Shown: piece by piece, positions 7,696-16,938 of the stretch
Position numbering within the stretch: position 1 is the stretch's first letter
Layout: the number at the start of each line of letters is the position of its first letter
Assembly: GCF_003852715.1 (NCBI RefSeq)
Contig: NZ_RIAV01000013.1
Span: 1-64,000, forward strand
DNA from: Ectobacillus antri
Lineage (GTDB): Bacteria; Bacillota; Bacilli; Bacillales; Bacillaceae_G
Direction: 5' to 3'
Length of the DNA stretch: 64,000 nucleotides
Translations under genes and position numbers: made by a program
The notes under the pieces: generated by a model
What the model saw: the letters and a program-made list of their open reading frames with translations, nothing else
Database searches by the model: none
Told to the model about the DNA's origin: nothing

Positions 7696-9432
7696 ATGCA
7701 AAAACAGGCTTTAAACGAAATACCAAAACACCTGAGACCATACATAAGTACACAGCATTATGATCAATATACACCCATTGATCACGCTGTTTGGCGCTAC
7801 ATTATGCGTCAAAACCATCATGCTTTAAAAGATGTTGCACACCCCGCCTATACAGAAGGTCTTCGTTCATCTGGTATCAGTATGGACTATATTCCTAGAG
7901 TAGAAGAAATGAATGCTTGTCTTGGAAAAGCAGGCTGGGGCGCTGTCACTATTGATGGTCTTATCCCAAGTGCTGCGTTCTTCGGGTTCCAGGGATATGG
8001 TATGCTCCCAATTGCCACCGAAATACGTAAAGTGGAAAATATTGAGTATACACCAGCACCCGACATTGTACATGAAGCAGCTGGTCATGCACCTATTTTA
8101 TTGGATGAAACATATGCGAAATACGTAAAGCTATTTGGCGAAATTGGCTCTAAGGGATTTGCTACAAAAGAAGAACATGAGCTCTTTGACGCTATTCGCA
8201 CCTTAACAATTGTTATGGAAAGTCGCACTTCTACTCCTAAAGAAGTGGAGGCAGCTAAATTAGCTGTAGCGGAAAAGCAAGCAGCAATTACGCATGTTTC
8301 AGAAATCCTGGAGATTTCACGCTTGTTTTGGTGGACTGTAGAATACGGTTTAATTGGCGATTTGGAAAATCCGAAAATATACGGCGCTGGTTTACTCTCC
8401 TCAGTAGGTGAAAGCAAGCACTGTTTGACTGATGCTGTGCAAAAAGTTCCCTATTCCGTAGAAGCTTGTATCCAAACAGATTACGATGTTACTGTTATGC
8501 AACCACAACTGTTTGTATGCTCATCCTTTGAACAGCTAATTGAAGGACTTGAAACGTATGCCAACACAATGGCACTGCGCCGCGGAGGTACAGAAGGATT
8601 AAATAAAGCACTTCGTTCGGGAACCACCGCTACAACCGTATTAAACTCCGGAATACAAATTACCGGTACAATAGCTCAAGTTATAACAAACAGTGACGGA
8701 GAAGCTATTTATATAAAAACCACTGGACCAACAGCTTTAAGTGTAGGTAACAAACAATTACCAAACCATAGTAAAGATATTCATGCAGATGGATTTGGTA
8801 CACCAATTGGGTTACTACAAAATGATATATGCCTGTCTCAATGCAGTTCAGCTGATTTACATAATCTAGGAATTGTGCCTGGTCATGTTGCATCACTAAC
8901 TTTTAAAAGTGGCATCCAGCTTTCTGGTCACGTAGAAGCCATTCATAAGAATGATGAGCATATAATACTCATCTCCTTTACAAACTGCGCTATTTCTTAT
9001 GGTGAGCAAATACTATTTAATCCATCTTGGGGCTCCTTTGATTTAGCTGTAGGCTCTTCTGTTGTATCTGTTTTTGCTGGCGCTGCCGATTGTGATGCTT
9101 TTTATGAGAATGTGGAATATACAACGACTATGCCAACTGTACGTAAATGGACTGAACTAGAGCAAATGTACGCGCATGTACGGGATGTACGCGAACAAGT
9201 TCATTGGACAAAGCAAACTGAACGGCTACTTCAATCACTACTACAAAAACTTCGGGATGCATATCCTGGAGAGTGGTTATTGCGACTTGAAATATTAGAA
9301 ATACTCCAAAAGCATAGCTCAGCATCTTACACTGCCTTAAAAGAAGAGTTGTTAACACTTAGCCAAAAAGAAGAGCTATCAAAATTAATTTTAAACGGAC
9401 TGACATTGCTTGAAGAGGAGGTTAAAAAATGA
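7696..9432 (+). CDS. phhA: Phenylalanine 4-monooxygenase (long Bacillus type)
   Basis: 578 aa. The N-terminal ~270 residues are an aromatic amino acid hydroxylase: GLIPSAAFFGFQGYGMLPIATEIR, then PDIVHEAAGHAPIL with the two iron-binding histidines, and WWTVEYGLIGD with the iron-binding glutamate, followed by YGAGLLSSVGE. It converts phenylalanine to tyrosine using O2 and tetrahydropterin. Residues ~300-578 form an extra C-terminal region not found in the ~260-300-residue proteobacterial enzyme; its role is unknown to me. The ATG at 7696 is chosen because AAGGGGG lies 8-9 nt upstream, ten codons inside the longest frame. It overlaps the pterin dehydratase gene by 4 bp. Confidence 0.92.
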   Translation: MQKQALNEIPKHLRPYISTQHYDQYTPIDHAVWRYIMRQNHHALKDVAHPAYTEGLRSSGISMDYIPRVEEMNACLGKAGWGAVTIDGLIPSAAFFGFQGYGMLPIATEIRKVENIEYTPAPDIVHEAAGHAPILLDETYAKYVKLFGEIGSKGFATKEEHELFDAIRTLTIVMESRTSTPKEVEAAKLAVAEKQAAITHVSEILEISRLFWWTVEYGLIGDLENPKIYGAGLLSSVGESKHCLTDAVQKVPYSVEACIQTDYDVTVMQPQLFVCSSFEQLIEGLETYANTMALRRGGTEGLNKALRSGTTATTVLNSGIQITGTIAQVITNSDGEAIYIKTTGPTALSVGNKQLPNHSKDIHADGFGTPIGLLQNDICLSQCSSADLHNLGIVPGHVASLTFKSGIQLSGHVEAIHKNDEHIILISFTNCAISYGEQILFNPSWGSFDLAVGSSVVSVFAGAADCDAFYENVEYTTTMPTVRKWTELEQMYAHVRDVREQVHWTKQTERLLQSLLQKLRDAYPGEWLLRLEILEILQKHSSASYTALKEELLTLSQKEELSKLILNGLTLLEEEVKK

Positions 9433-9731
9433 GTTCTTTAACAACCGAACAGATTCAACAAGCACTACCTACCTTGCAAAAATGGTCTTTAAAAGACGAC
9501 AAGAGAATCGAACGAAAGTATGTTTTTAAAGAGTTCTTACAAGCAATTTCATTTGTAAATGAGATTGCTCAATTATCAGAAGAAATGAACCATCATCCAT
9601 TTATTACAATTCAATATAAGATCGTACTTGTATCTTTAACATCTTGGAGCGCAAAAGGCTTAACACAAACCGATTTTGAAATGGCTGCCGAATTTGAAAA
9701 AATCTTTTCACGTATGACAAGTCATTTTTAA
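9429..9731 (+). CDS. phhB: Pterin-4a-carbinolamine dehydratase
   Basis: 100 aa, the usual family length. The signature E-E-M-N-H-H-P (residues 54-60 region, LSEEMNHHPFITIQYKIVLVSLTSW) contains the catalytic histidines. The enzyme dehydrates the 4a-hydroxypterin made by the phenylalanine hydroxylase so that the cofactor can be recycled. ATG overlaps the phhA stop (ATGA), showing tight coupling of the two steps. The operon ends in the hairpin-forming dispersed repeat at 9744-9899. Confidence 0.93.
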   Translation: MSSLTTEQIQQALPTLQKWSLKDDKRIERKYVFKEFLQAISFVNEIAQLSEEMNHHPFITIQYKIVLVSLTSWSAKGLTQTDFEMAAEFEKIFSRMTSHF

Positions 9732-9743
9732 ATATGATATAAT

Positions 9744-9899
9744 AAGAAGTTAGGACAAAAGGTTTTCAACCAAAGAAAAATCCGAACTATTAATCGGAAT
9801 TCTCTACACAGAATTCGATTTAGTTCGGATTTTTCCTTTATGAGTGTTCGTTATTCTCTATTCTGTTGGCTTTAGAGTTACATAATTCAGTTATGTCCT
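9744..9899 (+). repeat. ~155-bp dispersed hairpin repeat, copy A
   Basis: About 155 bp that recur at 23820-23973 in reverse complement with roughly 90% identity, from GGACAAAAGGTTTTCA at one edge to AGAGTTACATAATTCAG near the other. The centre folds into a long hairpin: outer arms GAAAAATCCGAACT/AGTTCGGATTTTTC and inner arms CGGAATTCT/AGAATTCG. Here it lies between convergent genes (phhB and the C39-like gene) and can act as a bidirectional terminator. Its size resembles the bcr-type repeats of the B. cereus group, but identity with any named family is unverified. Confidence 0.85.
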
Positions 9900-9911
9900 G
9901 GCTTCTTTTCA

Positions 9912-10652
9912 TCAAGGACTTAACGAAATGGCTTGCTTCCCCATTTGTCTCCATGCTTTTTCAAAATTAGATCGAGAAATGGCTGTTTGAGGCTCTTTCG
10001 CCAGTGGATCATTCACGTATACATATTCTTGGTCATAACCAACAATGACTACACTATGTTCGTGATAAGTAATTTTCACTTCACCTGCAGACGTTTGCCA
10101 TGTTTGAAATTCACTTTCCGGGAGTGGAACAAACTCAGCATTTGTGATTACCCAGACCGGCGTACCCATACTAATAGCCTTATATATATCCTCTACGTCA
10201 CGACCTGTTAAATTAAACAAACCATTTGGCAAATACTTCTGTCCTAACGCAAAAATTGGTTGATGATATACACCATATCCTGGGTTTCTTTTCGTATAAA
10301 TATCTCCTACAAACCCCTCATGTGGATTTCCACGCATACCATTCTCTTGAAATGGAACCTTTTTAATCTGTCGAGCTAGCTCCATTTTATCCACATTTAC
10401 TCCTCCGTATTGCAAAAGCATGGCTAAACTTGTTACTTCACAACCTCGCTCAAGTTCGGGCATTTGTCGAATGAACGGAACACCTTCAATCATTGCACTT
10501 TCCTTCATCTCCAAACTAACGTCCATCCTCAATTCCTGAAATGTTTGTGAAAACTGTATCTGTCCCTTTTCCACAATATCCATTACATCAGTGCATCCAC
10601 TCAGCAGAACCATTGCTAAAGCTGGTACAACCAACTGATTTACCTTCCTCAT
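9912..10652 (-). CDS. C39-like papain-fold lipoprotein
   Basis: 246 aa. The N-terminus is a lipoprotein signal with lipobox LLSGC (Cys about residue 20). The domain from about residue 58 on is a peptidase C39-like fold: RGCEVTSLAMLLQYGGV carries the candidate catalytic Cys, YHEHSVVIVGYDQEYVYVNDP carries the candidate His and Asn/Asp. This is the C39_2 type found in many Firmicute surface proteins; protease activity is inferred from the intact Cys-His-Asp/Asn pattern and is not certain. The AGGAGA ribosome site is 9 nt before the ATG. It is a single-gene unit, convergent with phhB and divergent from qox. Confidence 0.85.
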   Translation of the reverse strand: MRKVNQLVVPALAMVLLSGCTDVMDIVEKGQIQFSQTFQELRMDVSLEMKESAMIEGVPFIRQMPELERGCEVTSLAMLLQYGGVNVDKMELARQIKKVPFQENGMRGNPHEGFVGDIYTKRNPGYGVYHQPIFALGQKYLPNGLFNLTGRDVEDIYKAISMGTPVWVITNAEFVPLPESEFQTWQTSAGEVKITYHEHSVVIVGYDQEYVYVNDPLAKEPQTAISRSNFEKAWRQMGKQAISLSP

Positions 10653-11091
10653 GCCTGATTTCTCCTACTAAATATATTTTTCTATTTAAAACTTCGTTAA
10701 ATCCTCATAATATTTTAACTTCATACTTGATTGCAAGGCAACTTTGATTTATGAATTAACTTTTGCAACCATGCACTTCTTTACTAACAACAACTTTCAA
10801 ACAATTTTACAATAAGATTTCTTTTCATTCATCTTACAGATGCAGCACTTATCATTGGATATTATTAGGTATTTTGGTATAACTTTATTAGACAGAAAAT
10901 TCTAAAATAAGACATATGCGTTCAAATTTAGTTTACAATATTACTACCTTGATAACGTTAGTCAAGGTAGCAAACGTCCATTTGTGTCTATTTTTCAACA
11001 ATATCTGTCAAACTATTGTCAATACTAGTTTTATAGGGTTATATTATTTTATTGACATAGTGATACCTAAAAAAGAAAGGAGATTTGCACC
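10653..11091. other. Intergenic region upstream of qoxA
   Basis: 439 bp without a credible gene, very AT-rich. It separates the divergent C39-like gene and the qox operon and must hold both promoters. A candidate qox promoter is TTGTCA at 11016-11021, 18-bp spacer, TATATT at 11040-11045. I see no riboswitch or clear operator here. Confidence 0.5.
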
Positions 11092-11958
11092 GTGCAACTC
11101 AAGAAAGCGTTATGGAAAGTTCTCCCGCTCTCACTGATCACGGCGTTTCTTGGCGGATGTCAAAACCTTGTTCTTTTGAATCCACAAGGACCTGTTGCGA
11201 AGAGTCAATCTGACTTAATTATTTGGTCTTTTGCATTATTGTTAACCGTTATTGCGGTTGTATTCATCTTGTTCACAATTGTTATTATTCGTTATCGTGA
11301 AAGACCGGATAATATGGACTACGAGCCACCGGAAGATGAAGGAAACGTTTGGTTAGAAATTGTTTGGACTCTCGTTCCGGTTTTAATCGTTATTGCATTG
11401 TCAGTTCAGACTGTAAAAACGACATTTGCTTTAGAAAAACCACCTGAAAAATCCAAAGATATTAAACCGATTGAGATTTATGTTACATCAGCAAACTGGA
11501 AATGGTTGTTCAGCTATCCGGAGGAAAATATTGAAACCGTTAACTACGTCAATATTCCTGCGGGTGTTCCTGTGAAATTCAAGCTAACTTCTGTTGGTCC
11601 AATGAACTCATTCTGGGTACCAGAGCTTGGCGGTCAGAAGTATACGATGGACGGCATGATTATGGATTTATACTTACAAGCTGACAAACCAGGTGAGTAT
11701 ACAGGCCGAAGCGCTAACTTCTCAGGAGAAGGTTTTACACACATGGAATTCCAAGTTGTCTCTCAAACAGCTGAAGAGTTTAAAAAATGGAAAGAAGAAG
11801 TTAAATCCACAGCTCCTAAATTGTCTGAAGACAAGTATAACGACATTATCAAACCAGGTGTTGTGGGGCGCATGACGTTCTCTAATCATCACCTTGATTA
11901 TGTAGATCCTGAATCTCTTGAGTACTGCGACTACAACTATTACAAAAATAAAAAATAA
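11092..11958 (+). CDS. qoxA: Cytochrome aa3-600 quinol oxidase subunit II
   Basis: 288 aa lipoprotein: lipobox FLGGC at about residues 20-24, two transmembrane helices (about 42-65 and 88-108), then an external cupredoxin-like domain. The CuA ligand set of cytochrome c oxidases is absent, as expected for a quinol oxidase. The segment GPMNSFWVPELGGQKYTMDGM is typical of QoxA. Starts at GTG with AGGAG about 9 nt upstream. First gene of qoxABCD, which encodes the terminal menaquinol oxidase that reduces O2 and pumps protons. Confidence 0.94.
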   Translation: MQLKKALWKVLPLSLITAFLGGCQNLVLLNPQGPVAKSQSDLIIWSFALLLTVIAVVFILFTIVIIRYRERPDNMDYEPPEDEGNVWLEIVWTLVPVLIVIALSVQTVKTTFALEKPPEKSKDIKPIEIYVTSANWKWLFSYPEENIETVNYVNIPAGVPVKFKLTSVGPMNSFWVPELGGQKYTMDGMIMDLYLQADKPGEYTGRSANFSGEGFTHMEFQVVSQTAEEFKKWKEEVKSTAPKLSEDKYNDIIKPGVVGRMTFSNHHLDYVDPESLEYCDYNYYKNKK

Positions 11959-11985
11959 TGCCTACTACAGATTGGAGTGAAAACA

Positions 11986-13917
11986 GTGAAGCTTGATGAA
12001 TTTTTTGTCACAGGCGATCCCATTATTTATGGTGCCGACGCTTCTATTGTTTTAGTAACATTAGGTATCATTTTTGTACTGACAAAGTACAAAAAATGGC
12101 GTTGGCTTTGGGATGAATGGTTAACATCTGTTGATCATAAAAAAATTGGTATTATGTATATCATCTCTGCGGTATTGATGTTATTCCGCGGTGGTGTGGA
12201 CGGCTTAATGATTCGTGCGCAGCTAAGCTTCCCTGGTACACCTTACTTGGATGCCGAGCACTACAACGGCATTTTTACGACGCACGGTACAGTTATGATT
12301 CTGTTCATGGCGATGCCATTTGTTATCGGCTTAATGAACATCGCAATTCCACTGCAAATTGGTGCACGTGACGTTGCATATCCTTATTTAAATGCACTTA
12401 GCTTTTGGTTATTCTTTATTGGTGCGATGCTTTTCAACATTGCCTTCGTTATCGGTGGATCACCTGATGCAGGCTGGACAATGTACTTCCCATTAGCAGG
12501 TACAGAATTTAGCCCGGGTGTTGGTAACAACTATTACGCAATTGCCTTGCAAATCTCTGGTCTTGGTACACTAATGACCGGTATTAACTTCTTAGTTACA
12601 ATTTTAAAAATGAGAACACCTGGTATGAAGCTTATGCAAATGCCAATGTTCACATGGTCTATCTTGATCACTTGTGTAATCATCATTTTCGCATTCCCAG
12701 TGCTTACAGTAGCACTTGCGATGATGACGTTTGACCGCGTATTCGGAACAGCGTTCTTTACAATGGCAAACGAAGGTATGCCAATGCTTTGGGCGAACTT
12801 GTTCTGGGTTTGGGGTCACCCTGAAGTATACATTGTTATCTTGCCGGCTTTCGGTATTTTCTCCGAAATAGTCAGCACATTCTCTCGTAAACGTTTGTTC
12901 GGTTACAATGCGATGGTTTACTCTATGGTCGCAATTGCAATTTTGAGTGGTCTTGTATGGTTGCACCACTTCTTCACAATGGGTGCAAGCGCTGCGGTTA
13001 ACTCCTTCTTCTCCATCTCAACGATGGCGATTTCAATTCCTACAGGGGTTAAAATCTTTAACTGGCTCTTTACCATGTACAAAGGGCGCATACGCTTTAG
13101 CGTGCCAATGCTGTGGACGCTTGGATTTATTCCGAACTTCGTAATCGGTGGTGTAACAGGAGTTATGCTTGCAATGGCAGCGGCTGACTATCAGTACCAC
13201 AACAGCTACTTCCTAGTTGCTCACTTCCATAACGTATTGATTACAGGTACAGTATTTGGTATGTTTGCTGGTTTATACTACTGGTATCCAAAAATGTTCG
13301 GTCATAGATTGAACGAACGTCTTGGTAAAATTGAGTTTTGGCTATGGGTTATTGGTTACAATATCTGTTTCATGCCTCAATACTTCTTAGGTCTTGACGG
13401 TATGACACGTCGTATGTACACGTACTCAGATGATCTTGGTTGGACTTGGTTGAACCAACTATCTTCTGTTGGTGCAGTTCTGATGGGTATCGGTTTCCTT
13501 GTTCTTTGCTACAACATCTATTGGAGCGCACGTTATGCAGAACGCGATGTAACTGGCGATCCTTGGGATGGCAGAACGCTTGAATGGGCAACACAGTCTC
13601 CTGTTCAGCACTATAATTTTGCTGCTCTTCCTGAGATTAAGTCTATTGATGCTTGGTGGTACATGAAGAAAAATGGTGAGTCTCACATTGACTGGAAAAA
13701 TGTAAAGCCAATTCATATGCCTAGCAATACAAACCTAGCATTCCCATTATCCATCATGTTCTTTATCGCCGGCTTTGGTTTGGTATTTACTTGGATTCCA
13801 ATGGCAATCATCGGTGGTATCGGTATTTTAATCGGATTGTTTATGCGTTCCTTTGATTACGATGACGGTTATTATATCAGCGTTGAAGAAATTAAAAAGA
13901 CAGAAAATGTTGCATGA
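11986..13917 (+). CDS. qoxB: Cytochrome aa3-600 quinol oxidase subunit I
   Basis: 643 aa haem-copper oxidase core subunit with 14-15 membrane helices. Haem and CuB ligands are visible: FTTHGTVMI-type helix II His, WGHPEVY with the His-Tyr pair, LHHFFTMG with two His, and [11 protein letters not shown] with the haem His residues. The GTG at 11986 ([12 protein letters not shown]) is preferred to one three codons upstream because GGAGTG sits 6 nt before it and the N-terminus then matches the family. It contains the O2-reducing binuclear centre. Confidence 0.95.
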   Translation: MKLDEFFVTGDPIIYGADASIVLVTLGIIFVLTKYKKWRWLWDEWLTSVDHKKIGIMYIISAVLMLFRGGVDGLMIRAQLSFPGTPYLDAEHYNGIFTTHGTVMILFMAMPFVIGLMNIAIPLQIGARDVAYPYLNALSFWLFFIGAMLFNIAFVIGGSPDAGWTMYFPLAGTEFSPGVGNNYYAIALQISGLGTLMTGINFLVTILKMRTPGMKLMQMPMFTWSILITCVIIIFAFPVLTVALAMMTFDRVFGTAFFTMANEGMPMLWANLFWVWGHPEVYIVILPAFGIFSEIVSTFSRKRLFGYNAMVYSMVAIAILSGLVWLHHFFTMGASAAVNSFFSISTMAISIPTGVKIFNWLFTMYKGRIRFSVPMLWTLGFIPNFVIGGVTGVMLAMAAADYQYHNSYFLVAHFHNVLITGTVFGMFAGLYYWYPKMFGHRLNERLGKIEFWLWVIGYNICFMPQYFLGLDGMTRRMYTYSDDLGWTWLNQLSSVGAVLMGIGFLVLCYNIYWSARYAERDVTGDPWDGRTLEWATQSPVQHYNFAALPEIKSIDAWWYMKKNGESHIDWKNVKPIHMPSNTNLAFPLSIMFFIAGFGLVFTWIPMAIIGGIGILIGLFMRSFDYDDGYYISVEEIKKTENVA

Positions 13918-13930
13918 GAGGTGAAGCATA

Positions 13931-14542
13931 ATGGCAGCAGTCAGTGAAGAATACAAAAATGCCCCTCTTGAGTATCAAGACGCGCAAAGTCGCTTGAATA
14001 TTCTTGGGTTCTGGATCTTCCTTGGAGCGGAAATCGTGCTATTTGCTACACTTTTCGCTTCCTACCTTGTGTTGGCCGGCCGTACAGCGGACGGTCCGAC
14101 ACAGCTAGAAATGTTTGAAATCACGCCGATTATGATGGAAACGATTATACTTTTAACAAGTAGTTTCACATGCGGTATTGCCATTCATGAAATGCGTAAA
14201 GGCAACATGAAAGGCTTATTGACTTGGTTTATTATTACTCTTATCTTAGGACTTGGCTTCCTTGGCATGGAGATTTATGAGTTTGTTCACTATGTACATC
14301 TTGGTGCAACAATTCAAACAAGCGGATTCCTTTCTGCGTTCTTCACGCTTCTAGGAACGCACGGTGCCCACGTTACAGGCGGTATCCTTTGGGGTATTGC
14401 AGTAATTATTCAGCTTTTGAAACGTGGATTAACACCTGTCACAGCACGTAAGGTGTTCATCATAAGCTTGTACTGGCACTTCCTTGATGTTGTGTGGATC
14501 TTCATTTACACATTAGTTTACTTGAATGGGTTGGTGGCATAA
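13931..14542 (+). CDS. qoxC: Cytochrome aa3-600 quinol oxidase subunit III
   Basis: 203 aa, five predicted transmembrane helices. The N-terminus (EYQDAQSRLNILGFWIFLGAEIVLFATLFASYLVL) and the motif THGAHVTGGILWGI are characteristic of haem-copper oxidase subunit III of the quinol type. Good AGAGGTGA ribosome site 9 nt upstream. It lies 13 bp after qoxB and 2 bp before qoxD. Confidence 0.95.
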   Translation: MAAVSEEYKNAPLEYQDAQSRLNILGFWIFLGAEIVLFATLFASYLVLAGRTADGPTQLEMFEITPIMMETIILLTSSFTCGIAIHEMRKGNMKGLLTWFIITLILGLGFLGMEIYEFVHYVHLGATIQTSGFLSAFFTLLGTHGAHVTGGILWGIAVIIQLLKRGLTPVTARKVFIISLYWHFLDVVWIFIYTLVYLNGLVA

Positions 14543-14544
14543 TT

Positions 14545-14841
14545 ATGGCACAACAAAAAACACAAAATCATAAAGGCTTTCCATGGTCTCACGTTTTTGG
14601 ATTTGTTTTATCACTTGTTTTAACATTTGCAGCTTTGTTCATCGCATACTCGCCGCTTTCATTGGCAACAATTTTAACTCTTATTATTGCTCTTGCCATT
14701 GTTCAAGCGATTTTGCAGCTTGTGATGTTTATGCATATGTCTGAAGGAGAAGGTGTTACTCAAACCATCTCGATTGCATTCAGCTTCTTTATTGCAGTTG
14801 TAACAGTCGGCGGTACTGTTTGGATTTTCTTCTCCATGTAA
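14545..14841 (+). CDS. qoxD: Cytochrome aa3-600 quinol oxidase subunit IV
   Basis: 98 aa with three transmembrane helices, typical of subunit IV (FMHMSEGEG after helix 2). The start at 14545 (MAQQKTQ) fits the family; a longer in-frame extension into qoxC is unlikely to be used. Subunit IV helps assemble the oxidase. Followed directly by a strong terminator. Confidence 0.93.
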   Translation: MAQQKTQNHKGFPWSHVFGFVLSLVLTFAALFIAYSPLSLATILTLIIALAIVQAILQLVMFMHMSEGEGVTQTISIAFSFFIAVVTVGGTVWIFFSM

Positions 14842-14843
14842 GT

Positions 14844-14879
14844 AAAAAAGAACGTCCCGATATCGGGACGTTCTTTTTT
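14844..14879 (+). terminator. qox operon terminator
   Basis: A near-perfect palindrome, arms AAAAAGAACGTCCCGAT and its complement, ending in a T run. Symmetric, so it could also stop transcription from the right. Confidence 0.92.
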
Positions 14880-14947
14880 ATGCGCTATTTTTGCAGCATT
14901 CATTGGTTGCAAAGGTACACTTTCTACAAATTATATAATGACTATCA

Positions 14948-14983
14948 TAAAAAGCACACAGGATTCTAATCTGCGTGCTTTTA
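14948..14983 (-). terminator. Terminator of the purine permease gene
   Basis: Hairpin AAAGCACACAG/CTGCGTGCTTT with one mismatch and a 9-nt loop, followed on the minus strand by TTTTATGAT, just after the permease stop codon. Confidence 0.75.
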
Positions 14984-14988
14984 TATTA

Positions 14989-16272
14989 CTATCCTAAAAA
15001 TAAATGACAGCCAAACAATACAGCAAATACATATAATAAAAATGGAACTTCTTTCGCCTTTCCACTAGCAATTTTCAAAAGTGGATATAATAAAAATCCA
15101 ATGGCAATACCATTAGCAATACTTGACGTGAGGGGAATACTAATGACAGTTAGAAATGCCGGCAGTGCTTCCTCAAATTCATCCCACCCAATATCACGAA
15201 TACTTTTTGCCATTAAGCTCCCTACAATGATTAGTGAAGGCGCTGTAATGGCAGCAACACTTGATAATGAAGCAATAACCGGACTGAAAAATGCTGTGAT
15301 AATTGTTAAAACAATGACAATAATACCTGTTAAGCCAGTTCTTCCACCTGCAGCAATTCCTGCTGAAGATTCAATTGTAGCAGCTGTCGGGCTCGTTCCA
15401 AACATAGCACCAGTTGTACCGCCAATAGCATCTGCCACAAAAGCCTTACCAAATCGATCTTCTGATGCATTCAATCCTGCTTGTTTAACAAGACCTAGCA
15501 AGGCGCCAGTTGTGTCAAATAACAAAACTAACAAAAATGAAAATACAACACCATACAATCCGTACTCAATTATATCTGAAACAGCTGTAATTGGATTAAA
15601 CGTAATTACCCCTTCTGGCAAGTGTGGCACTTCTATCAACTCATTACCAAATTTTAGTTGACCTGTAAAAAACGCAATTACAGCTGTAACGAGCATGCTT
15701 ACGAATAAAGCACCTCGCACATTCAATGTCATCAGTATAGCGGCAATCACGATGCCTACTAAAGTGAGGCGAACAGTCGGGGAATGAAAGTCTCCAATTG
15801 TCACCAGATTATTGGGATGATCCACAATAATACCGGATAAACGTAGACCAATAAATGCAATAAACAAACCAATTCCCGCAGCGATAGCATGTTTTAAGCT
15901 ATCGGGAATTGCTTCAATTAACTTCTTACGAAACGATGTGAGAGACAAAATAAGAAAAATGAGACCCGTAACAAATACGGCAGCAAACGCCACTTTGTAC
16001 GTAACATCACCCTGTACAACCGCATAAGCGAAATATGCATTCATACCCATGGCCGGAGCAATAATGATGGGATAGTTGGCCAATAAGGCCATCGCAGCTG
16101 TTCCAGCAATGGTTGCAATAATCGTAGCCATAAAGGCTTGATCAAATGAAATACCTGCATCCGATAAGATCTTTGGATTGATGACAAGTATATAAGCAAA
16201 AGTAAAAAATGTTGTAATACCTGCAAGTACTTCTTGCTTAACATTGGTACCATGTTTGGACAAATTCAACAT
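14989..16272 (-). CDS. NCS2-family purine permease (AzgA/PbuG type)
   Basis: 427 aa with about 12-14 membrane segments. Motifs of the AzgA-like branch of the nucleobase:cation symporter-2 family are clear: EVLAGITTFFTFAYILVINP at the N-terminus, PAMGMNAYFAY, and the signature GTSPTAATIESSAGIAAGGRTGLTGI near residues 288-313. Family members import hypoxanthine, guanine or adenine. It is a single-gene unit. No purine riboswitch could be recognised in the ~120 bp upstream, although pbuG-type genes in Bacillus often have one. Substrate cannot be assigned from sequence. Confidence 0.88.
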   Translation of the reverse strand: MLNLSKHGTNVKQEVLAGITTFFTFAYILVINPKILSDAGISFDQAFMATIIATIAGTAAMALLANYPIIIAPAMGMNAYFAYAVVQGDVTYKVAFAAVFVTGLIFLILSLTSFRKKLIEAIPDSLKHAIAAGIGLFIAFIGLRLSGIIVDHPNNLVTIGDFHSPTVRLTLVGIVIAAILMTLNVRGALFVSMLVTAVIAFFTGQLKFGNELIEVPHLPEGVITFNPITAVSDIIEYGLYGVVFSFLLVLLFDTTGALLGLVKQAGLNASEDRFGKAFVADAIGGTTGAMFGTSPTAATIESSAGIAAGGRTGLTGIIVIVLTIITAFFSPVIASLSSVAAITAPSLIIVGSLMAKSIRDIGWDEFEEALPAFLTVISIPLTSSIANGIAIGFLLYPLLKIASGKAKEVPFLLYVFAVLFGCHLFLG

Positions 16273-16493
16273 ACATAAATTCCTTTCTATTTCTTATAAG
16301 TCAGTATAAAAATGAACAATTAATCATACCAATCCGTAAAAATGAAAGTCAAGGTATGTTATTATAGTCAAACTAGCAAGATAAAGCGGAATATTTATTT
16401 AAATAAGATAATGCATGAACTTATGCAGATCAATTATATGCATTCTTCGCTCTTTTGCTTCTATGCTGAATTAGTATACATGTACGATAACAA
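16273..16493. other. AT-rich intergenic stretch
   Basis: About 220 bp between the permease start and the decayed gene fragment. It must carry the permease promoter on the minus strand; I see no riboswitch, repeat or gene in it. Confidence 0.4.
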
Positions 16494-16519
16494 GAGGCTG
16501 TCTCATGTCAGACAGCCTC
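16494..16519 (-). terminator. Hairpin behind the decayed propeller gene
   Basis: A perfect 10-bp inverted repeat GAGGCTGTCT/AGACAGCCTC lies 14 bp after the stop codon of the pseudogene on the minus strand. It is probably the terminator of the once-intact gene. Confidence 0.7.
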
Positions 16520-16532
16520 CCATTATTCTACA

Positions 16533-16875
16533 TTATTTTTGAAAAGAATAAAAAGTTAATACACCATCAACCTCATCCGCGCTCACAAACATGTTTTGGT
16601 TTTGAATTTTATGAATCCCTTCAGGTCCCTGACCATTGGATGGAACAAGTCCTAAATATACGGGGAACATCGGGAATGTGACATCAAAGAATAAAACTGC
16701 ATTAGAGCGTTCCGTCGCTACCGCAAGAATAGGACTACCTTCTATTAAGGTGTTGTTAAGTTTTCAACCTCACTGCCTCTGTTTTCACTGCGACTATCCG
16801 GGTATAAACCAGCCTCAGTACTCCGATCCATAATTGTCTTAATTCCATCGCTCCCTTGTTTACTTTCAATTCATC
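16533..16875 (-). pseudogene. Remnant of a choice-of-anchor-I-like beta-propeller protein
   Basis: Two pieces of one protein can be read on the minus strand. The C-terminal piece (16533 to ~16743) reads SPILAVATERSNAVLFFDVT ... GPEGIHKIQNQNMFVSADEVDGVLTFYSFQK and ends in TAA. Just upstream, in another frame, comes a piece reading GIKTIMDRSTEAGLYPDSRSENRGSEVENLTTP followed by stops. The patterns RS(E/D)NRG.E.EN and GPEGI...SA.EVDG..T.Y.. resemble the choice-of-anchor-I propeller domain of secreted phosphatase/nucleotidase-like proteins. Most of the gene is missing and an internal deletion or frameshift joins the pieces. Family assignment is from memory of the motif and is moderately sure. Confidence 0.6.
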
Positions 16876-16911
16876 ATATCGAAACAATATGGAATATTAT
16901 TAAAAAAATGT

Positions 16912-16938
16912 AAAAAAGAGCAGGGTAAACCCTACTCC
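16912..16938 (-). terminator. Terminator of the 3D-domain gene
   Basis: GAGCAGGGT/ACCCTACTC hairpin with one mismatch; the minus strand continues with a T run (TTTTTT). It begins directly after the stop codon at 16939. Confidence 0.8.

Noticed and set aside
12604-12969. 121-codon open frame antisense to qoxB
   Set aside because: It lies fully inside a well-supported gene, has Cys/His-rich codon-shadow composition and no ribosome site.
15101-15661. 186-codon open frame antisense to the purine permease
   Set aside because: A typical antisense shadow of a membrane protein gene; low-complexity Ala/Pro/Ile composition, no convincing start signal.
16273-16400. Purine riboswitch before the NCS2 permease
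   Set aside because: No conserved purine-aptamer core or terminator could be found on the minus strand.
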